Source: Maribellus luteus (lineage in GTDB: Bacteria > Bacteroidota > Bacteroidia > Bacteroidales > Prolixibacteraceae). Taken from it: a stretch of 64,000 nt of DNA. Under the pieces are notes generated by a model. That model was not told the DNA's origin and searched no databases. It saw nothing but the letters and a program-made list of their open reading frames with translations. The position numbers and the translations under genes were made by a program. Shown one piece after another: positions 42,465 to 52,241 of the stretch (position 1 is its first letter; each line of letters begins with the position of its first letter). The stretch spans positions 142,658 to 206,657 of the forward strand of contig NZ_QWGR01000008.1 in assembly GCF_003576475.1 (NCBI RefSeq), read 5' to 3'.

Positions 42465-42887
42465 ATGATACAGGTAACATGTGCAATTATTGCTGAGGAT
42501 GGAAAAATTCTGCTGGCGCAAAACAGGGCCGATACTGATCACGCTTTTCAATGGGAATTTCCGGGAGGGAAAATATACGGGAATGAAAGCGAAGAAGCTT
42601 GTATTGTCAGGGAAATAAGGGAAGAGCTGGAAATAGAAGTTGCGATTATTCAGAGATTGGCTCCGGTTGAATTTGATTACGGGCACAAGCAGATCTGTCT
42701 TATTCCTTTTTTATGTTCGGTAAAGAGTGGAACACTGGCACTGAATGATCATTTAAACAGTAAATGGTGCGAGCCTGAAGAGCTGCTGAAAATGGATCTT
42801 TCAGACGCCGACAGGGCATTGCTCGAAGAAACAAATAATTGGAGGCTATTGGAAGAATATGCGCGGAAAAAGCAGGATAATTCCTGA
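42465..42887 (+). CDS. Nudix hydrolase, MutT-like
   Basis: 140 residues. The Nudix box is 'GGKIYGNESEEACIVREI' followed by 'REELEIEV', matching GX5EX7REUXEEXGU except that Glu replaces the final Gly. The preceding 'QWEFPGGK' and the short size fit the MutT/8-oxo-dGTP diphosphatase group, which sanitises oxidised nucleotides by pyrophosphate hydrolysis with Mg2+. It is cytoplasmic. The end overlaps by 42 bases with the end of a convergent membrane protein gene. Confidence 0.9.
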   Translation: MIQVTCAIIAEDGKILLAQNRADTDHAFQWEFPGGKIYGNESEEACIVREIREELEIEVAIIQRLAPVEFDYGHKQICLIPFLCSVKSGTLALNDHLNSKWCEPEELLKMDLSDADRALLEETNNWRLLEEYARKKQDNS

Positions 42888-43349
42888 ATAAACCATCCCC
42901 CAGCTTACAATCGAGAGAATCATATAAAACACAATGTTTTTGCGGCGTGAATAATATTTATTGGCCAGAAAGGCACCCACCGGAATAGTAAGAAAAAAGG
43001 GAGTTGCGATAATAATTCCCCATAAACCATAGGTGGTTTTTATTTTCACTAAAAATCTCTTTCGGCGGGTAAAACGCTTACGTGGTTTTTTGTTTTTGCT
43101 GCTGCAAAAAAGCTGAACCCGTTGTTTGATGCCCACCGGGACTCGTTGGCAAATTTGTGGAAGCAACACGCGCCATCCTTTCAAAACCCGCTTACTGAGG
43201 TAATAAAAGAAAAGAAAGCCACCGATACCTCCACCCAGTAATGCAAGGATTGCATACTTATACTCCATGCCGATGATCATTGCGTAAGGCAAGGTCAACA
43301 TGTATTTTACCGATGCAAGTATTACAATATGAAGGACTTTTAACGCCAT
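42846..43349 (-). CDS. Small multi-pass membrane protein of unknown function
   Basis: 167 residues with about four hydrophobic helices (residues ~5-25, 30-50, 105-130, 140-163), and a very basic central loop with 'KNKKPRKRFTRRKRFLVKI' (residues ~85-104), which probably lies on the cytoplasmic side. The C-terminal pattern 'YGLWGIIIATPFFLTIPVGA' resembles small multidrug-export (COG2426-type) proteins, but I cannot confirm the family. Its last 42 bases overlap the 3' end of the convergent Nudix gene. Confidence 0.65.
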   Translation of the reverse strand: MALKVLHIVILASVKYMLTLPYAMIIGMEYKYAILALLGGGIGGFLFFYYLSKRVLKGWRVLLPQICQRVPVGIKQRVQLFCSSKNKKPRKRFTRRKRFLVKIKTTYGLWGIIIATPFFLTIPVGAFLANKYYSRRKNIVFYMILSIVSWGMVYSGIILLFPRIFFQ

Positions 43350-43524
43350 AGACTTCTCTTCCCAAACTCTTGCTAGAACGTTTAGATGTCTTGATTTGTT
43401 TCACAACAATTGAACTCAATTCATCCTTCTTAACGATTTTTAGCAAAAAGCTAGCGCAAGTTAACCTTTATCTGACAGCAATTGTAAGTATTATGATTAA
43501 CAGTGGGTTATCCTTGATGTTTTC

Positions 43525-44475
43525 TTAATTCACAACATTGATTGGGCTGCCTTTGATAAATGCTTTCAGATTATTGGCTGCGATTTCCATCAAGCGCTCA
43601 CGGGCTTCGAAAGTGGCCCAGGCAATGTGCGGTGTAATGTAACAGTTCCTTGCCTTTGGTAGCGGATTATCTTTGGTAGCAGGTTCCACAGACAAAACAT
43701 CCAGACCGGCACCGGCAATGACACCATTGTTCAAAGCATCCGCCAGGTCCTGCTCGTTGATAAGCGGGCCTCTTCCGGTGTTAACCAGAAAGGCTGTTTT
43801 CTTCATCTTTTTAAGCGACTCCCTGTTAATGAATCCTTTGTTGTCATCGGTTAGCGGACAATTAATGCTGATGAAATCACTGTCCTCCAGTAACGTGTCC
43901 AGGTCCACCTGCCGGGCTTCCAGTCCGGTTTCTTTTTTACTCCGGTTGTTGAAAATAATTTTCATCCCAAAGGCCAGGCCGATACGTGCAACTGCCTGCC
44001 CAATCTGTCCAAACCCGATTATTCCCAGGGTTTTTCCGGCCAGTTCAATCTGCGGCCTGATCCAGTAACTAAAGTCGATGCTATCGGCCCATTTTCCGTT
44101 CGAAACAGTTTCGGCATGTTCGGCAACGCTTTGTGTAAAATGAAGAATGTGTGCAAATACCATTTGGGCGACCGATTCGGTGCTGTAGGCTGGTATATTT
44201 GAAACGACAATCCCGGCCTTACGAGCTGCATCAACGTCAACAACATTGTAGCCGGTAGCCAAAACTCCGATAAACTTCAGGTCGGGTAGCTGACTGATAA
44301 TCCAGGCATCAATAATCACCTTGTTCGTGAAAATTGCAGTGGCCTTTTGGGCTCTTTCCACAACCTGCTCCCGGGGGGTGCGGTCATAAATTTCACACTT
44401 GCCCGATTCTTTTATGGCATCCCAGCTAAGATCGCCCGGATTTAAGGTATATCCATCCAGTACTACAATTTTCAT
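43525..44475 (-). CDS. D-2-hydroxyacid dehydrogenase
   Basis: 316 residues. A D-isomer-specific dehydrogenase that oxidises D-glycerate or related acids with NAD(P): 'LAGKTLGIIGFGQIGQAVAR' is the Rossmann glycine motif, 'SINCPLTDDNKGFINRESL' the substrate side with Asn, 'FLVNTGRGPLINEQDLADAL' supplies the catalytic Arg region, 'AGAGLDVLSVEP' the Glu/Asp pair, and 'YITPHIAWATFEARERL' the catalytic His. The overall pattern is nearest to glycerate dehydrogenases. It is a lone gene on the minus strand. Confidence 0.92.
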   Translation of the reverse strand: MKIVVLDGYTLNPGDLSWDAIKESGKCEIYDRTPREQVVERAQKATAIFTNKVIIDAWIISQLPDLKFIGVLATGYNVVDVDAARKAGIVVSNIPAYSTESVAQMVFAHILHFTQSVAEHAETVSNGKWADSIDFSYWIRPQIELAGKTLGIIGFGQIGQAVARIGLAFGMKIIFNNRSKKETGLEARQVDLDTLLEDSDFISINCPLTDDNKGFINRESLKKMKKTAFLVNTGRGPLINEQDLADALNNGVIAGAGLDVLSVEPATKDNPLPKARNCYITPHIAWATFEARERLMEIAANNLKAFIKGSPINVVN

Positions 44476-44652
44476 TTCCCGGTTTTTTATTTATGTTCTC
44501 CGAAATTCTGCTCAAAAGTAAATAAAACAAGTCATTTGCTACCTTTTGATTGTTTATTCTATTTTAAGTTTATCTTTATGTTTTCTTTCCGGAATCGGAA
44601 AATCTAGGGACGTTTTTGCAAATAATTAAGTTTTAAAGTATTCGTAAGGGAG

Positions 44653-45048
44653 ATGGAAGAACCCATAAAGGAGAGGGCCATTGGGAATAGACGTATTCTG
44701 GTGGCTGAGGACGATAAAATCAATCAACGCTTATTCTTCTACTTGCTAAAAGATGTAGCAGACGAGCTAATTTTTGCCGACAATGGTGCGGAAGCAATAA
44801 AAAGGTACACCGAAGACGGTGATTTTGGATTGGTGCTAATGGATATAAAAATGCCGGTAATGGATGGTTACGAAGCAACCCGGAAAATCCTGAGGTACGA
44901 TCCGGCGGCAAAGGTAGTCGCATTGTCGGCATACGCGTTTGAACATGAGAAGAATAAAGCACTCGACGAAGGGTTTGTGGACTACATCACAAAACCTGTT
45001 CAACGCGAAAAGCTGCTGGAAACCGTGGAGAAGTATTTTGAGGTTTAA
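44653..45048 (+). CDS. Single-domain response regulator
   Basis: 131 residues consisting only of a receiver domain. The acidic pocket is 'LVAEDDKINQRLF' (E19-D21), the phospho-acceptor D64 lies in 'LVLMDIKMPVMDGYEATRKI', the Thr/Ser and Lys positions are in 'VVALSAYAFEH' and 'FVDYITKPVQREKL'. There is no output domain. 'DDKINQ' and the 'MDGYEA' context match receivers of hybrid sensor kinases and phosphorelays. No kinase is encoded next to it. It may be a phosphate sink or part of a relay. Confidence 0.9.
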   Translation: MEEPIKERAIGNRRILVAEDDKINQRLFFYLLKDVADELIFADNGAEAIKRYTEDGDFGLVLMDIKMPVMDGYEATRKILRYDPAAKVVALSAYAFEHEKNKALDEGFVDYITKPVQREKLLETVEKYFEV

Positions 45049-45159
45049 TCACCGCAGAGTCATATTTGTCAGATTCAACGTTCTCAATACGATCGCGATT
45101 TAAAAATTAAAATTATTTTTGAATCTGTAACAGACAAAACTAATGACTTGAAGCCAGCG

Positions 45160-45723
45160 GTGAATGAAATAGAACTGATCAGATCTTTTAAAAGAGGTGA
45201 CGTAAAATCATTCGAGAAACTTTTCTACACATATCACGAGAAGCTATACGCTTTTTTGTTTCACTTGTTTAGATCTAAAGAAGATGCTGAAGAGATTGTT
45301 CAGGAAACATTTATTAAGATATGGGAAAAACGAGAGGATATTATTGAAGGTTTGTCATTTGAATCTTTTCTGTTTACTGTAGCTAAAAATGCATTTTTGA
45401 ATCTCAACAGGAAAAAAGTTAATCATAGAGTACTGGAGGATCACCTTGATTTATTAGGAAGAATTTCATCAGGAAAAGCTGATGATAATATTATATATCA
45501 AGAGACACGAAATATAATAAACTCGATTATCCAGGAATTACCTCCCAAAAGAAAAGAAATCTTTATCCTTCGGCGCGTAGATGGTTTAACCCGTAATGAA
45601 ATTGCGGACAAGTTGGGTTTATCCGTCCCTACCGTTGACAATCAGTTAACAAAGGCTAATTCTTTTTTGAAGGAGCAATTTAAAAAATACAGCCTGTTGA
45701 TACTTATTTTGATTCTGAATTGA
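45160..45723 (+). CDS. ECF RNA polymerase sigma factor
   Basis: 187 residues from GTG 45160; the same frame is open to TTG 45148. Region 2: 'KRGDVKSFEKLFYTYHEKLY' and 'KEDAEEIVQETFIKIW'. Region 4: 'LPPKRKEIFILRRVDGLTRN' and 'EIADKLGLSVPTVDNQLTKA'. It is the Bacteroidota ECF type that pairs with FecR anti-sigma factors. The FecR gene is 95 bases downstream, then SusC with an STN domain, so it most likely directs RNA polymerase to the polysaccharide locus that follows when the receptor is occupied. An alternating hydrophobic C-terminal tail 'YSLLILILILN' is unusual. Confidence 0.93.
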   Translation: MNEIELIRSFKRGDVKSFEKLFYTYHEKLYAFLFHLFRSKEDAEEIVQETFIKIWEKREDIIEGLSFESFLFTVAKNAFLNLNRKKVNHRVLEDHLDLLGRISSGKADDNIIYQETRNIINSIIQELPPKRKEIFILRRVDGLTRNEIADKLGLSVPTVDNQLTKANSFLKEQFKKYSLLILILILN

Positions 45724-45818
45724 TTGGAATACTGATTGTTTTCTGTTTTTCCATTTTTTTTGTTTCTGGAGTAGTAGTGAATGTGTTTTTATGTGTATAA
45801 CCTTTAAACAAAATAAAA

Positions 45819-46832
45819 ATGCATTTACAAATTATTGCGACCATTAAGAAATTCTTCTCCCAATCGTATACCGAAAAGGATGTGGAAAGCTTATTCTTTT
45901 GGTTCAATAGTGAGAAAGGCAGGGATGAGATCAGCAAATCACTGGACAACGGTTGGAGCAGTTTTGACTATGAGCCTGCACACGTCGAAATAGATTCTGA
46001 TAAACTGTTAAGAAATATCAGAATTGGTATTCAAAAGCAAAAAAACAAGCAGAGAAGGATAAACCTAATGAAGCGTTTGCCTTATGCCGCAGTGCTGTTT
46101 GTGCTGATTGCTCTCACTATTGTAATAAATTCCTATAACAGGCAGTTATCTGACACCGATAAAAACGATTACACTTTAGTTATTACGGAAAACGGCCAAC
46201 GGTCTAAGGTAGTGCTCCCCGATAGTTCAATCGTTTGGTTGAATTCAGGCACAACACTCTCTTACAATTATAATTCAGGAAATAGCAGACTGGTTAAGCT
46301 AAAAGGCCAGGGCTTTTTTGAGATCACCAGGGATGAGAACAGACCTTTTGTGGTACAAAGTGGTGATTTACAGGTTGAGGTGCTGGGGACAAGGTTTGAT
46401 GTTAATGCCTATCCTGAAAATGAAGAGATCAGTGTTGTGCTTGAGTCAGGTAGTGTTTTGTTGTCACACAATCAACTTACGCTCGATTGTGTGTTGGAGC
46501 CAGGTGAGCAGGCAGACTATGCTGTTAAATCCAATGAAATGTCTGTTCATCAGGCTGATATCGAAAAACTGACTTCATGGAAAGATGGAAAACTGATTTT
46601 TAAAAATGACCCCATGAAACTTGTTTTTGAGAAATTGGAGAGGTGGTACAATATTGATATTGAGGTTTTAGATGAGGAGGTTTATAGCTCAATATTTACC
46701 GGAACAGTTATTAATAACGAAGATTATTCTCAGATTTTTAAGCTTATTGAGTTCTCCTGTCCTTTGCAATGCAGGGTCGTTGATGGCGCAAATGCCGGAG
46801 AAATTCCCAAAGTAATTATAACCAGACTATAA
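45819..46832 (+). CDS. FecR family anti-sigma factor
   Basis: 337 residues. The N-terminal ~90 residues are cytoplasmic and would bind the ECF sigma factor. One transmembrane helix follows (residues ~88-105, 'LPYAAVLFVLIALTIVI'). The periplasmic FecR domain is marked by 'ENGQRSKVVLPDSSIVWLNS', 'LKGQGFFEITRDENRPFVV' and 'VEVLGTRFDVNAYPENEEIS'. A DUF4974 domain at the C-terminus ('MKLVFEKLERWYNIDIEVLD') contacts the STN domain of the receptor. It holds the sigma factor until the SusC-type receptor signals. Confidence 0.93.
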   Translation: MHLQIIATIKKFFSQSYTEKDVESLFFWFNSEKGRDEISKSLDNGWSSFDYEPAHVEIDSDKLLRNIRIGIQKQKNKQRRINLMKRLPYAAVLFVLIALTIVINSYNRQLSDTDKNDYTLVITENGQRSKVVLPDSSIVWLNSGTTLSYNYNSGNSRLVKLKGQGFFEITRDENRPFVVQSGDLQVEVLGTRFDVNAYPENEEISVVLESGSVLLSHNQLTLDCVLEPGEQADYAVKSNEMSVHQADIEKLTSWKDGKLIFKNDPMKLVFEKLERWYNIDIEVLDEEVYSSIFTGTVINNEDYSQIFKLIEFSCPLQCRVVDGANAGEIPKVIITRL

Positions 46833-46977
46833 AAACTAAATTAGAAAAGCCTATGAAAGTATGAATTGCTAAAAAAGGAGATGCTGCTAACATCTCCCTC
46901 TAAAATTTCTATTGCCTCAGGATTCGACAACTTAAGGCAAATCAACTTGAATTATAAATCCAAATCAAAACAAATTT

Positions 46978-49900
46978 ATGGAAAAAAATTGTTGTTTCAT
47001 GATTTCCTCGATACTCAATATCTGGAAATCAAAAACATTGAGAATTATGAGGATTGTTTTACTTCTTTTTATGTTTAGTATTGCTCAAACATTTGCATTA
47101 AACAGTTATTCGCAAGGTGCCCGGCTAAATTTAAACTTCAGGAATGAAGCAATAGTAAATATCCTTAATGAGATTGAAAAACAGTCGGAATTCTACTTCA
47201 TGTATGATGCTACTTCTGTTAATCTAAGTCAAAAAAGGACCATTAGCTGTGAGGACACAAATGTTGTCAATGTTCTGGATAAGTTATTTCAAAACACGGG
47301 AATAACATACAGGGTAGATGACCGGCAAATTGCCTTAAGAAGTACGAACGGAACATCAAGAGCCGTGGTTGGTTCAGTAGAACAACAACAAAAAGCAATT
47401 ATAGGTACTGTTACGGATGTGTCGGGAGAGCCCTTAGTTGGGGCGAATATTATACTAAAAGGAACTACAAACGGAACGGTGACAGATATAGATGGAAAAT
47501 TCTCTTTACTGGTCCCGGATGATGCCGTTATCCAGGTATCTTTTATCGGATACCTTGCCAAGGAAGTATCAACGATTGGAAAAACATCTTTTAGCGTGGT
47601 TCTAGAAGAAGATGCCAAATCGTTGGAGGAAGTTGTTGTTGTTGGCTTTGGTACCCAGAAAAAAGTGAGTGTGGTTGGTGCTCAATCGGCCATTAAGGCT
47701 AAAAGTTTGCAACTACCGGTAGCCAATTTAACCAGTGCCTTGGCCGGTAAGATATCGGGCGTTGTGTCGGTACAAAGAACCAGTGAACCCGGATTTGATA
47801 ACGCGGATATTTGGATACGTGGAATTTCCACATTTAGCCAGGCATTGAGCTCGCCTCTTATCCTGGTCGACGGAACTCCGAGAAGTATGTCAAATGTAGA
47901 CCCGGAGGATATAGAAAGCTTTACGGTTTTGAAAGATGCTTCGGCAACCGCGGTTTACGGCGTAAGAGGAGCAAACGGTGTGGTTATTATTAAAACAAAA
48001 AGTGGAGATCCGGGACGGCCTAAGTTTAACTTTCGGTATTACGAAGGTATAACTCAGTTTACAACATTACCTGAGTTTGCCGATGGGGTGACATACATGC
48101 GAATGTCAAACGAAGCATTGTCAAACAGAGGCGCAGCTCCCATTTACAGTGAAGACCGTATCCAGAAAACAATAGATAAAACAGATCCTTATCTCTACCC
48201 AAATGTCGACTGGATGGATGAGCTATTTCGGAAGTTTGGCCATCAACGGAGAGGAAATCTAAACATCAGTGGAGGGGCAGATAAAGCAACTTATTATGTG
48301 GGGCTAAGTTATTTTGATGAGCAAGGACTATACAAACAGGATGATTTGGTTGATTATAATCAGCAGGTTGGCTATAAAAGATATAACCTAACGTCAAACT
48401 TAAAGATCACTGCATCAAAACTAACTAAAATCGATTTAGGAATTCAGGGCTATCTGGCAAATGCAAATTACCCTGGCTCGGGGCAGGGGACAATTTTTGA
48501 AAACGCGTGGTTGGTGACTCCAGTAATCCATCCGGTAAAATACGAGAACGGGTATATGGCAGATCAGCGTTCCGGGGGATTGATCAATCCTTACGGACAT
48601 TTAACCCAAACAGGTTATGCAAACCAATGGCGAAATCAACTGTACTCCAATCTTCGTTTAACACAAGACTTGCCTTTTATTGCCAAGGGCTTATCTGCAA
48701 CAGCCATGTTTTCATTTGACGTTTATAACTATACCAGTATGAGGCGTACTAAAAATCCGGATACGTATTTGGCAACGGGTCGGGATGAAAACGGAGAGAT
48801 GCAATACGAGCAAACGGGTGTAGGTGAAAGATTCCTTCAATTCGCACGATCAAGCAGAGGCGAACGAACCATTTACATGGAGGGGGCACTAAACTACAAC
48901 AGGAGTTTTGATAAACATACCGCTACTGCTATGTTTTTGTTCAATAAGAGTGATTTGCTAAACTCTCAGGCGGGCGATTTTATTTCTTCTCTTCCATACC
49001 GGTATTTGGGAGTGTCGGGGAGGATGACTTATAATTACAACAATAAATACTTTACCGAATTCAATTTTGGTTACAACGGGTCGGAGAACTTTGCTCCGGA
49101 CCGCCAGTTCGGATTCTTCCCTTCGGTAGGTCTGGCATGGGTATTTAGCGAGGAAAGCTTTTTTGAAAACCTGAAAACACTTTTCCCAATGGCCAAACTT
49201 AGATTTTCGTACGGAAAAGTTGGAAACAGCAACATTAGCGGTCGTCGTTTTGCTTATATATCTACTGTAAATTCAACAGGGGGTTATACTTTTGGGAAGG
49301 ATAGAAACAACAGTTATGGTGGGTACGACATTGGGGAATATGGGGTGAACGTAACCTGGGAAACCTCTTCGAAAACGAACCTGGGAATTGATTTACAAAC
49401 CAGAGATAATGAGTTTGTGCTCCAATTTGACCTTTTTAAAGAGTACAGGGATGGTATCTTTTTGCGAAGAGCCAATGTTCCTTCCTATGTTGGTGTCCAG
49501 AATGCTCCATATGGTAATCTTGGAATTATCGAAAATAAAGGGTTCGATGGTTCTCTTACCTACTCAAAAAAGATCAATGATTTTTCGTTGCAAGTACTGG
49601 GGAACATTACTTATAACCGGAATGAAGTAATTGAGAATGACCAACCAACTCCATTGTATCCATGGCTCGACCAGAGAGGAAAAAAAGTAAGTCAGCGTTT
49701 TGGGCTTGTGGCTTTGGGATTATTCGAATCGGAAGATGAAATTAACAACGGGCCGTTACATCCAGGACTGGTGCAGCCGGGAGATATTAAATTCCAGGAT
49801 GTTAACGGAGATGGAAAAATCGATGATTTTGATAAAGTTGCCATAGGCTACGGCTCTGTTCCGGAACTGGTTTTTGGCGCGGGTTTTACAGTTAGTTATA

Positions 49901-50343
49901 AAAATCTATCTCTTTCTTCATTGTTTCAGGGAGTCGGAAATGTCGACATTCTGATGAATGGAGAAGGACTAATGCCTTTCTCTATTTCCATGAGCAGGGG
50001 AAACCTGCTTAGCAATATTGAAGACCGCTGGACCATCGATAACCCAAGTCAGGATGTGTTTTACCCGCGCCTTTCAGATGGTAGTCCCAACAATAACTAT
50101 GCGACAAGTACCTGGTGGCTTAAAAATGGTAAATATGTGAGGTTAAAGAACCTCCAGCTGACCTACAACATTCCAAAGCGTTTTACCAAGAATTTATTTT
50201 CCAATGCCAATGTATTCTTTTCCGGTTATAATTTACTAACCTGGAGCCCCTTTAAATTTTGGGATGTTGAATTAGGTGATGGGCGTGGAACCCGATATCC
50301 TAGTACCAAAATGTATTCAGTAGGTATTAATGTTAATTTTTAA
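46978..50343 (+). CDS. SusC/RagA TonB-dependent outer-membrane receptor with STN domain
   Basis: 1121 residues. A long N-terminal segment leads to a signal region ('IMRIVLLLFMFSIAQTFAL'), then an STN domain (residues ~45-115, 'ILNEIEKQSEFYFMYDATSV'), a carboxypeptidase-like domain (~140-215, 'IIGTVTDVSGEPLVGANIIL'), 'LEEVVVVGFGTQKKVSVVGA' (TonB-box region), a plug with 'ATAVYGVRGANGVVIIKTK', and a large barrel ending in Phe. STN presence means it signals to the FecR anti-sigma. It imports glycan fragments together with the SusD-like lipoprotein encoded next. Confidence 0.97.
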   Translation: MEKNCCFMISSILNIWKSKTLRIMRIVLLLFMFSIAQTFALNSYSQGARLNLNFRNEAIVNILNEIEKQSEFYFMYDATSVNLSQKRTISCEDTNVVNVLDKLFQNTGITYRVDDRQIALRSTNGTSRAVVGSVEQQQKAIIGTVTDVSGEPLVGANIILKGTTNGTVTDIDGKFSLLVPDDAVIQVSFIGYLAKEVSTIGKTSFSVVLEEDAKSLEEVVVVGFGTQKKVSVVGAQSAIKAKSLQLPVANLTSALAGKISGVVSVQRTSEPGFDNADIWIRGISTFSQALSSPLILVDGTPRSMSNVDPEDIESFTVLKDASATAVYGVRGANGVVIIKTKSGDPGRPKFNFRYYEGITQFTTLPEFADGVTYMRMSNEALSNRGAAPIYSEDRIQKTIDKTDPYLYPNVDWMDELFRKFGHQRRGNLNISGGADKATYYVGLSYFDEQGLYKQDDLVDYNQQVGYKRYNLTSNLKITASKLTKIDLGIQGYLANANYPGSGQGTIFENAWLVTPVIHPVKYENGYMADQRSGGLINPYGHLTQTGYANQWRNQLYSNLRLTQDLPFIAKGLSATAMFSFDVYNYTSMRRTKNPDTYLATGRDENGEMQYEQTGVGERFLQFARSSRGERTIYMEGALNYNRSFDKHTATAMFLFNKSDLLNSQAGDFISSLPYRYLGVSGRMTYNYNNKYFTEFNFGYNGSENFAPDRQFGFFPSVGLAWVFSEESFFENLKTLFPMAKLRFSYGKVGNSNISGRRFAYISTVNSTGGYTFGKDRNNSYGGYDIGEYGVNVTWETSSKTNLGIDLQTRDNEFVLQFDLFKEYRDGIFLRRANVPSYVGVQNAPYGNLGIIENKGFDGSLTYSKKINDFSLQVLGNITYNRNEVIENDQPTPLYPWLDQRGKKVSQRFGLVALGLFESEDEINNGPLHPGLVQPGDIKFQDVNGDGKIDDFDKVAIGYGSVPELVFGAGFTVSYKNLSLSSLFQGVGNVDILMNGEGLMPFSISMSRGNLLSNIEDRWTIDNPSQDVFYPRLSDGSPNNNYATSTWWLKNGKYVRLKNLQLTYNIPKRFTKNLFSNANVFFSGYNLLTWSPFKFWDVELGDGRGTRYPSTKMYSVGINVNF

Positions 50344-50353
50344 ATCTAGACTT

Positions 50354-52225
50354 ATGTATTTCAACTATAAATATATGTACAGACCATTAGTCTTAATACT
50401 ACTCTCCGTTCTGCTTTCTTCTTGTTATAAAGATTTTCTGGATCAGGTCCCGGATGACAGGTTAACCACTGAAGAAATCTTTAACCGAAGAGATTTGTCT
50501 GAATCCTGGCTGGCGAATGTATACAACTATATCAAGGACGAATCTCACCGAACGAATAACGTACCGTGGGATATTCTTTCCGATGATAACGATGTTTCTC
50601 AAAGAAATGCTTCTTTTCGGATAAATCTGGGAAACTGGAATGCTTCTTCTAATTACTGGAATTTTTGGGATCATTACTACAAAGGTATTCGTTCAGCAAC
50701 TACTTTTCTTAACAACATTGATGGTAACGAGCAGATCCTAGAAGACAGGGAAGGGCCTGCATTAATTGTAAGAAGAAAAGCTGAGGCGCGTTTTTTAAGG
50801 GCATTTTTCTACTCAGAGATTTTGAAACAATACGGCCCCTTTATCATTATCGGGGATCAGGAAATTGATCCTGATTTATCCTTAAATGATCCGTTAATGC
50901 AGATGAGCCGGAGTTCGTACGATGAATGTGTGGACTACATCGTATCAGAGCTGAACAAGGCTGAAGCTGATTTAGATGTGTACCAGTATATTGGAGGTGA
51001 TCAGTTGTTGGAAACAGATATGGGACGCGCAAGCAAACTTTTGTGCCAGGCAGTAAAAAGTAAATTGTTGCTCTATGCCGCCAGTCCTCTTTTTAATGGT
51101 AATATGGACTATTCTGATTTTAGCAACCACGATGGCAAACTCCTTATAAATACCGTGTATGATGCCGATAAGTGGAAAGATGCAGCTGAGGCAGCCAAAA
51201 AAATTATTGACTATGCCGAATCGAGCGGAGGTAAATTAGGTCTATACAAAAAGTATAATGGTAACGGTGCAATTGATGGCTTTTTATCTTACCGTGATGT
51301 CTTTCTGGATTCCTGGAATATCGAATGGATTCAGGCAAGGGGAAACAATAATCTGTCCAGCTATCAGCGGTCCTGTACTCCGCGGTTGGCAAACGGTTAT
51401 GCATCAATGGGGCCAACGCAGCAATTGATCGATACATATCGAATGGATAACGGAAAGTCGCCTATTACAGGCTATACTACTAGTGGCGAGCCTATAATAG
51501 ATGTGTCTTCTGGTTATTCCGAAAACGGTTTTTCCACCTTTGAAGCTCCCGGAGCCACACGTGCAAAAAATACGTTTAATATGTATGTTAACAGGGAGCC
51601 CCGGTTCTACGCAACGGTTACGTATAGCGGCAGCGATTGGATCAATTCCACCTCCAGTGTAGGAGTGCGCGAAATAGAACTGTATTATACAGGGGAATCA
51701 GGCAAGGGGGGATCGCACGATTATTCCGAAACCGGTTATCTTTTCAGAAAGAATGTTTCACCAACCTATCATCCAATTCAAAATAAAGTTTCCAGGCCAT
51801 ATGTAATGATGCGCTATGCCGAAATATTATTAAACTATGTAGAAGCATTAAATGAGTATAGTCCCGGACATCCGGATATCGAGAAGTACCTTAATCAGAT
51901 TAGAGAAAGAGGAGGAATTCCTGCTGTTGAGACTGGATTAAACCAGGAGGAGATGAGACAGAAGATCAGAACAGAGCGTAGAATTGAATTAACGATGGAG
52001 CATTTAAGGTATTTCGATACCAGGCGATGGAAAATTGCAGAGCAGACCGATGCCGGACCATTTTATGGAATGAATGCAGAAGGTGGAACATCTAATAGTG
52101 ATCCCGCTTTTTTCAAAAGAACAAGATTCGAAACGCGTGTATTTCGTAAAAGTTTCTATTTGTTCCCAATACCACAAACCGAAATTCAGCGTAACAAAAA
52201 TTTGGTGCAAAATCCAGGATGGTAA
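50354..52225 (+). CDS. RagB/SusD family glycan-binding lipoprotein
   Basis: 623 residues from ATG 50354; the frame is open to an ATG at 50330 that overlaps susC. Lipobox 'LLSVLLSSCYKDFLDQ' anchors it to the outer membrane. The helical TPR-like core has 'VPDDRLTTEEIFNRRDL', 'RRKAEARFLRAFFYSEILKQ', and the C-terminal 'MMRYAEILLNYVEALNEY' and 'ERRIELTMEHLRYFDTRRWK' typical of SusD. It forms the lid of the SusC pore and gives glycan specificity. It lies ten bases after susC. Confidence 0.96.
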   Translation: MYFNYKYMYRPLVLILLSVLLSSCYKDFLDQVPDDRLTTEEIFNRRDLSESWLANVYNYIKDESHRTNNVPWDILSDDNDVSQRNASFRINLGNWNASSNYWNFWDHYYKGIRSATTFLNNIDGNEQILEDREGPALIVRRKAEARFLRAFFYSEILKQYGPFIIIGDQEIDPDLSLNDPLMQMSRSSYDECVDYIVSELNKAEADLDVYQYIGGDQLLETDMGRASKLLCQAVKSKLLLYAASPLFNGNMDYSDFSNHDGKLLINTVYDADKWKDAAEAAKKIIDYAESSGGKLGLYKKYNGNGAIDGFLSYRDVFLDSWNIEWIQARGNNNLSSYQRSCTPRLANGYASMGPTQQLIDTYRMDNGKSPITGYTTSGEPIIDVSSGYSENGFSTFEAPGATRAKNTFNMYVNREPRFYATVTYSGSDWINSTSSVGVREIELYYTGESGKGGSHDYSETGYLFRKNVSPTYHPIQNKVSRPYVMMRYAEILLNYVEALNEYSPGHPDIEKYLNQIRERGGIPAVETGLNQEEMRQKIRTERRIELTMEHLRYFDTRRWKIAEQTDAGPFYGMNAEGGTSNSDPAFFKRTRFETRVFRKSFYLFPIPQTEIQRNKNLVQNPGW

Positions 52226-52241
52226 TTAAATCTTAAACAAA